In this document: piece by piece, positions 5,065 to 7,054 of the stretch
How positions within the stretch are numbered: position 1 is the stretch's first letter
Layout: each line of letters opens with the position of its first letter
Assembly: GCA_903904635.1 (NCBI GenBank)
Contig: CAIVDH010000207.1
Coordinates: forward strand, 1 to 7,054
Direction: 5' to 3'
Source of the DNA: an uncultured Burkholderiales bacterium
Lineage (GTDB): Bacteria > Pseudomonadota > Gammaproteobacteria > Burkholderiales > Burkholderiaceae_D
DNA length: 7,054 nucleotides
Position numbers and translations under genes: made by a program
Notes under the pieces: generated by a model
Database searches by the model: none
The model's input: only the letters and a program-made list of their open reading frames with translations
Told to the model about the DNA's origin: nothing

Positions 5065-6409
5065 ATCACAGCAGGCCACACCACCGCAGCTTTCATGGTT
5101 AAGCAGCGGATTATTCTGGCGCACTTTTTTTCTGCTGGCGTTCTTAATCGCTGTCAGCATGGCAGCCTGGGTTGCGAGCTTTCGTGTCGTTGAACGCACA
5201 CCACGAGGCGAACAAATCGCAGCGCAAGTTGTCTCCATCGTCACCATCACGCAAGCCGCACTATTACACTCCGCACCTGCGTTACGGCGTGAGCTCTTAC
5301 TTGATCTTGCTGATAACCAGGGCATACGCGTCTATCCGCGCGAAGATAACGATAATACACAAGCACTACCCGACAATGGGTTAATCAAGGTCGTAGAAGA
5401 AAACGTCAGAGCCAAACTGGGCAAGGACACGCAATTCGCGGGGCGCGTCAACGACATACGCGGCTTCTGGGTCAGCTTTCGAATCGAAGATGATGATTAC
5501 TGGCTAATGCTGGAACGTGAACGCATAGAACGTGCGTCCGGCATACAGTGGGTAGGCTGGATCACCGTTACCTTATTGTTGTCGCTGTTAGGCGCAGTTT
5601 TTATCACCCGTCTGATTAACCAACCGCTGGCCAGACTCTCTGCCGCAGCACGCGCAGTCGCAAGCGGTAAACGCGCCGCACCCTTACCAGAAAAAGGCCC
5701 GGCTGAAATCCGCGTAGCCAATCAGAGTTTTAATCAAATGGTGCAAGACTTACAGAAAGTGGAAACAGATCGTGCCATGATTTTGGCTGGTATCTCGCAT
5801 GACTTGCGCACACCGAGTGCGCGCATGCTGCTGGAAGTAGAAATGGCCAAGCTACCTGAAGAATCCAGGCTCGGCATGCAATCCGATCTGACGCAAATGG
5901 AAGCCATCATCGCGCAATTTTTAGACTATGCCAGGCCAGCCGATACGCGTCATTTTTCTCGCTTTGATCTGTCAGCATTGCTAGAACGCGTAGCGACCGA
6001 AGCGGCACGACAATCTGATATAAAAATGATTTCTACCATTGCGCCTGATTTAAACATATCAGGCAATCAAACTGAGATCATGCGCATGATAAATAACCTG
6101 ATCGAAAATTCACGGCGCTATGGAAAAACTGCAGGTAAAACTTATACGGAAATCTCACTGACGGCATCCGCTAATGCAGAGAAAATTTCAATCACGCTCA
6201 CCGACAATGGCATAGGCCTGCCAGCAGATCAGATTCATTATTTATTGCAGCCGTTTACACGCTTGGATGATGCGCGCGGTCAGGCAAGTGGTGCCGGGCT
6301 AGGCCTGGCAATTGTTGACCGCGTCATACAGCGGCATCATGGACAACTGGAGATTTTAAATCGCGAAACTGGCGGACTGATCATCAGCATGACATTCTCC
6401 AGTGCATAA
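5048..6409 (+). CDS. envZ: EnvZ-type sensor histidine kinase
   Basis: From ATG 5048 this is a 453-residue inner-membrane kinase, close to E. coli EnvZ (450). It has a first membrane segment at about 21-45, a periplasmic domain at about 46-165, a second membrane segment at about 166-187 (WVGWITVTLLLSLLGAVFI), a HAMP linker, a DHp domain with His251 in ISHDLRTP, and an ATPase domain with N box (NNLIENSRRYG), G1 (DNGIGLP) and G2 (GAGLGLAIV). It should phosphorylate and dephosphorylate OmpR. The residue after HDLRTP is Ser rather than the usual Leu (HDLRTPSARM). The start could also be ATG 5033, five codons earlier; neither has a strong ribosome site. Translation overlaps the end of ompR, so the two are coupled. 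A hairpin at 6444-6473 follows. Confidence 0.93.
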   Translation: MVSPSKSQQATPPQLSWLSSGLFWRTFFLLAFLIAVSMAAWVASFRVVERTPRGEQIAAQVVSIVTITQAALLHSAPALRRELLLDLADNQGIRVYPREDNDNTQALPDNGLIKVVEENVRAKLGKDTQFAGRVNDIRGFWVSFRIEDDDYWLMLERERIERASGIQWVGWITVTLLLSLLGAVFITRLINQPLARLSAAARAVASGKRAAPLPEKGPAEIRVANQSFNQMVQDLQKVETDRAMILAGISHDLRTPSARMLLEVEMAKLPEESRLGMQSDLTQMEAIIAQFLDYARPADTRHFSRFDLSALLERVATEAARQSDIKMISTIAPDLNISGNQTEIMRMINNLIENSRRYGKTAGKTYTEISLTASANAEKISITLTDNGIGLPADQIHYLLQPFTRLDDARGQASGAGLGLAIVDRVIQRHHGQLEILNRETGGLIISMTFSSA

Positions 6410-6443
6410 TCCAACCCTAAAACCAATCCATAACTAAGCACCA

Positions 6444-6473
6444 ACGCGCACTGACATCAAAGCCAGTGCGCGT
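6444..6473. terminator. Convergent hairpin between envZ and the DUF3501 gene
   Basis: ACGCGCACTG (6444-6453) pairs perfectly over 10 bp with CAGTGCGCGT (6464-6473) around a 10-base loop. It lies 35 bp past the envZ stop and 16 bp past the DUF3501 stop, in the middle of a convergent gap. Neither side has a real T-run, so it may act as a weak or factor-assisted bidirectional terminator or as an mRNA 3' end stabiliser. Confidence 0.6.
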
Positions 6474-6488
6474 CATAAACTACATAGA

Positions 6489-7054
6489 TCAGGACAAATC
6501 TTTCAACATCATCGCCAACGTATCTTGCGGCAGCTCTTCCACATGCACAGGATAATTCGGATGATCACAGCCCACCATCATTTGCGCACCACTCTTCAAG
6601 GCTGATTTCATATCTGGTGTCAGCTCAAAGCGCACAAAATGCACTGCCGATGTTTTTTCAGCGGTTTCGCGTTCCAGATCTTCATCTGCAATCGCATACA
6701 CACGCGGCTGACCTTCAACCTGTATGAATAAACGATCTTCAATACCAATCAGCTTGGAAAGTGCCACTTTACGCTCAGCCACGTTGCCATATTCGATCAG
6801 CATGGTTGCCTTGAAATTACTACCGTCAGGGCACAACGGGTTATAGGCATCAAGCTCAGACTGTATGCCGTCTTCTTCGAATATTTTTTCTATGCGCAGC
6901 ATTTCCTGCACTTGATAACGCAATGTCGTTTCATCTTCAAACAGCAACGACACATGATTACCTAAATGTACGGTGCGTATTTTTTTATGCTCAATTACCT
7001 GCCTGCGCAGTTCATCGGCCCCATGGAGGCCCCTCCGATTTCTCTGATTTCTCC
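6489..7054 (-). CDS. DUF3501 family protein (partial, N-terminus off the right edge)
   Basis: The minus-strand frame is open from the right edge to a TGA at 6489-6491, giving about 187 residues. From memory of the family, KKIRTVHLGNHVSLLFEDE, RYQVQEMLRIEKIFEE, LDAYNPLCPDGSNFKATM, KLIGIEDRLFIQVEG and VYAIADEDLERE are close to DUF3501 proteins of about 190-200 residues. A GTG at 6951-6953 is not a credible start because the conserved RTVHLGNH block lies upstream of it. Likeness to the family holds to about ADELRRQVIEHKK (7019) and then stops: the last 35 bases give RNQRNRRGLHG-type residues that do not resemble the usual N-terminus. The role is unknown; such genes often sit near rubrerythrin and Fe-S oxidoreductase genes, which are outside the window. 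Confidence 0.85.
   Translation of the reverse strand, partial: RNQRNRRGLHGADELRRQVIEHKKIRTVHLGNHVSLLFEDETTLRYQVQEMLRIEKIFEEDGIQSELDAYNPLCPDGSNFKATMLIEYGNVAERKVALSKLIGIEDRLFIQVEGQPRVYAIADEDLERETAEKTSAVHFVRFELTPDMKSALKSGAQMMVGCDHPNYPVHVEELPQDTLAMMLKDLS
7037..7054. repeat. 9-bp tandem repeat at the window edge
   Basis: GATTTCTCT (7037-7045) is followed directly by GATTTCTCC (7046-7054), a tandem repeat with one difference. Next to it lie CCATGG (7021-7026) and GGAGG-CC-CCTCC (7025-7036), an inverted repeat. This cluster sits exactly where DUF3501 homology stops. Confidence 0.6.

Noticed and set aside
1..7054. Wholly new defence or signalling system
   Set aside because: Every complete gene belongs to a recognisable class except one small exported protein. 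The accessory part is a mix of remnants and a standard toxin-antitoxin pair, so no multi-gene novel system is supported.

Overview
The window looks like the chromosome of a betaproteobacterium, probably Burkholderiales and perhaps Oxalobacteraceae. The basis is an EnvZ/OmpR pair very close to the enterobacterial one, a DUF3501 protein, a standard LexA box (CTGT-N8-ACAG) and moderate GC. The family-level placement is inference from protein resemblance, not a phylogeny.

Layout. (1) 1-132 is the 3' end of an unrecognised gene. (2) 133-395 is intergenic and ends in a perfect LexA operator. (3) 396-2118 is an umuD-umuC operon (SOS mutagenesis, DNA polymerase V). (4) 2119-3720 is a patchwork of accessory DNA: an orphan set of operator-like repeats, the C-terminal remnant of a nucleotidyltransferase-fold gene on the minus strand, a complete Phd/PIN-domain toxin-antitoxin pair with an operator-like inverted repeat, and the C-terminal remnant of a tyrosine recombinase. 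A strong hairpin follows, then the 3' end of a tRNA-Arg(ACG) gene. (5) 3721-3797 is the tRNA on the minus strand, with its promoter. (6) 3853-7054 looks like core chromosome: a small exported protein on the minus strand, divergent ompR-envZ on the plus strand, a convergent hairpin, and a DUF3501 gene running off the right edge.

Reading. The recombinase remnant abuts the 3' end of a tRNA gene, the classic attachment site for integrative elements. Eroded and intact accessory genes lie on the tRNA 3' side and ordinary housekeeping genes on the 5' side. The simplest account is a decayed integrated element, or the scar of several, at the tRNA-Arg locus, in which the toxin-antitoxin pair and possibly umuDC have survived. 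I did not find the second attachment site in the window.

How the genes work together. UmuD is cleaved in a RecA-dependent way and joins UmuC to form a translesion polymerase under LexA control. The antitoxin and toxin are translationally coupled (GTGA overlap) and probably self-regulated. OmpR and EnvZ form an overlapping operon, with tandem 10-bp-spaced TTTGTAA boxes in the promoter region that suggest autoregulation or control of the divergent small gene. I see no wholly new system. The most open points are the orphan GCGGAGATT repeats, the island-scar architecture, and the abnormal sequence at the extreme right edge.
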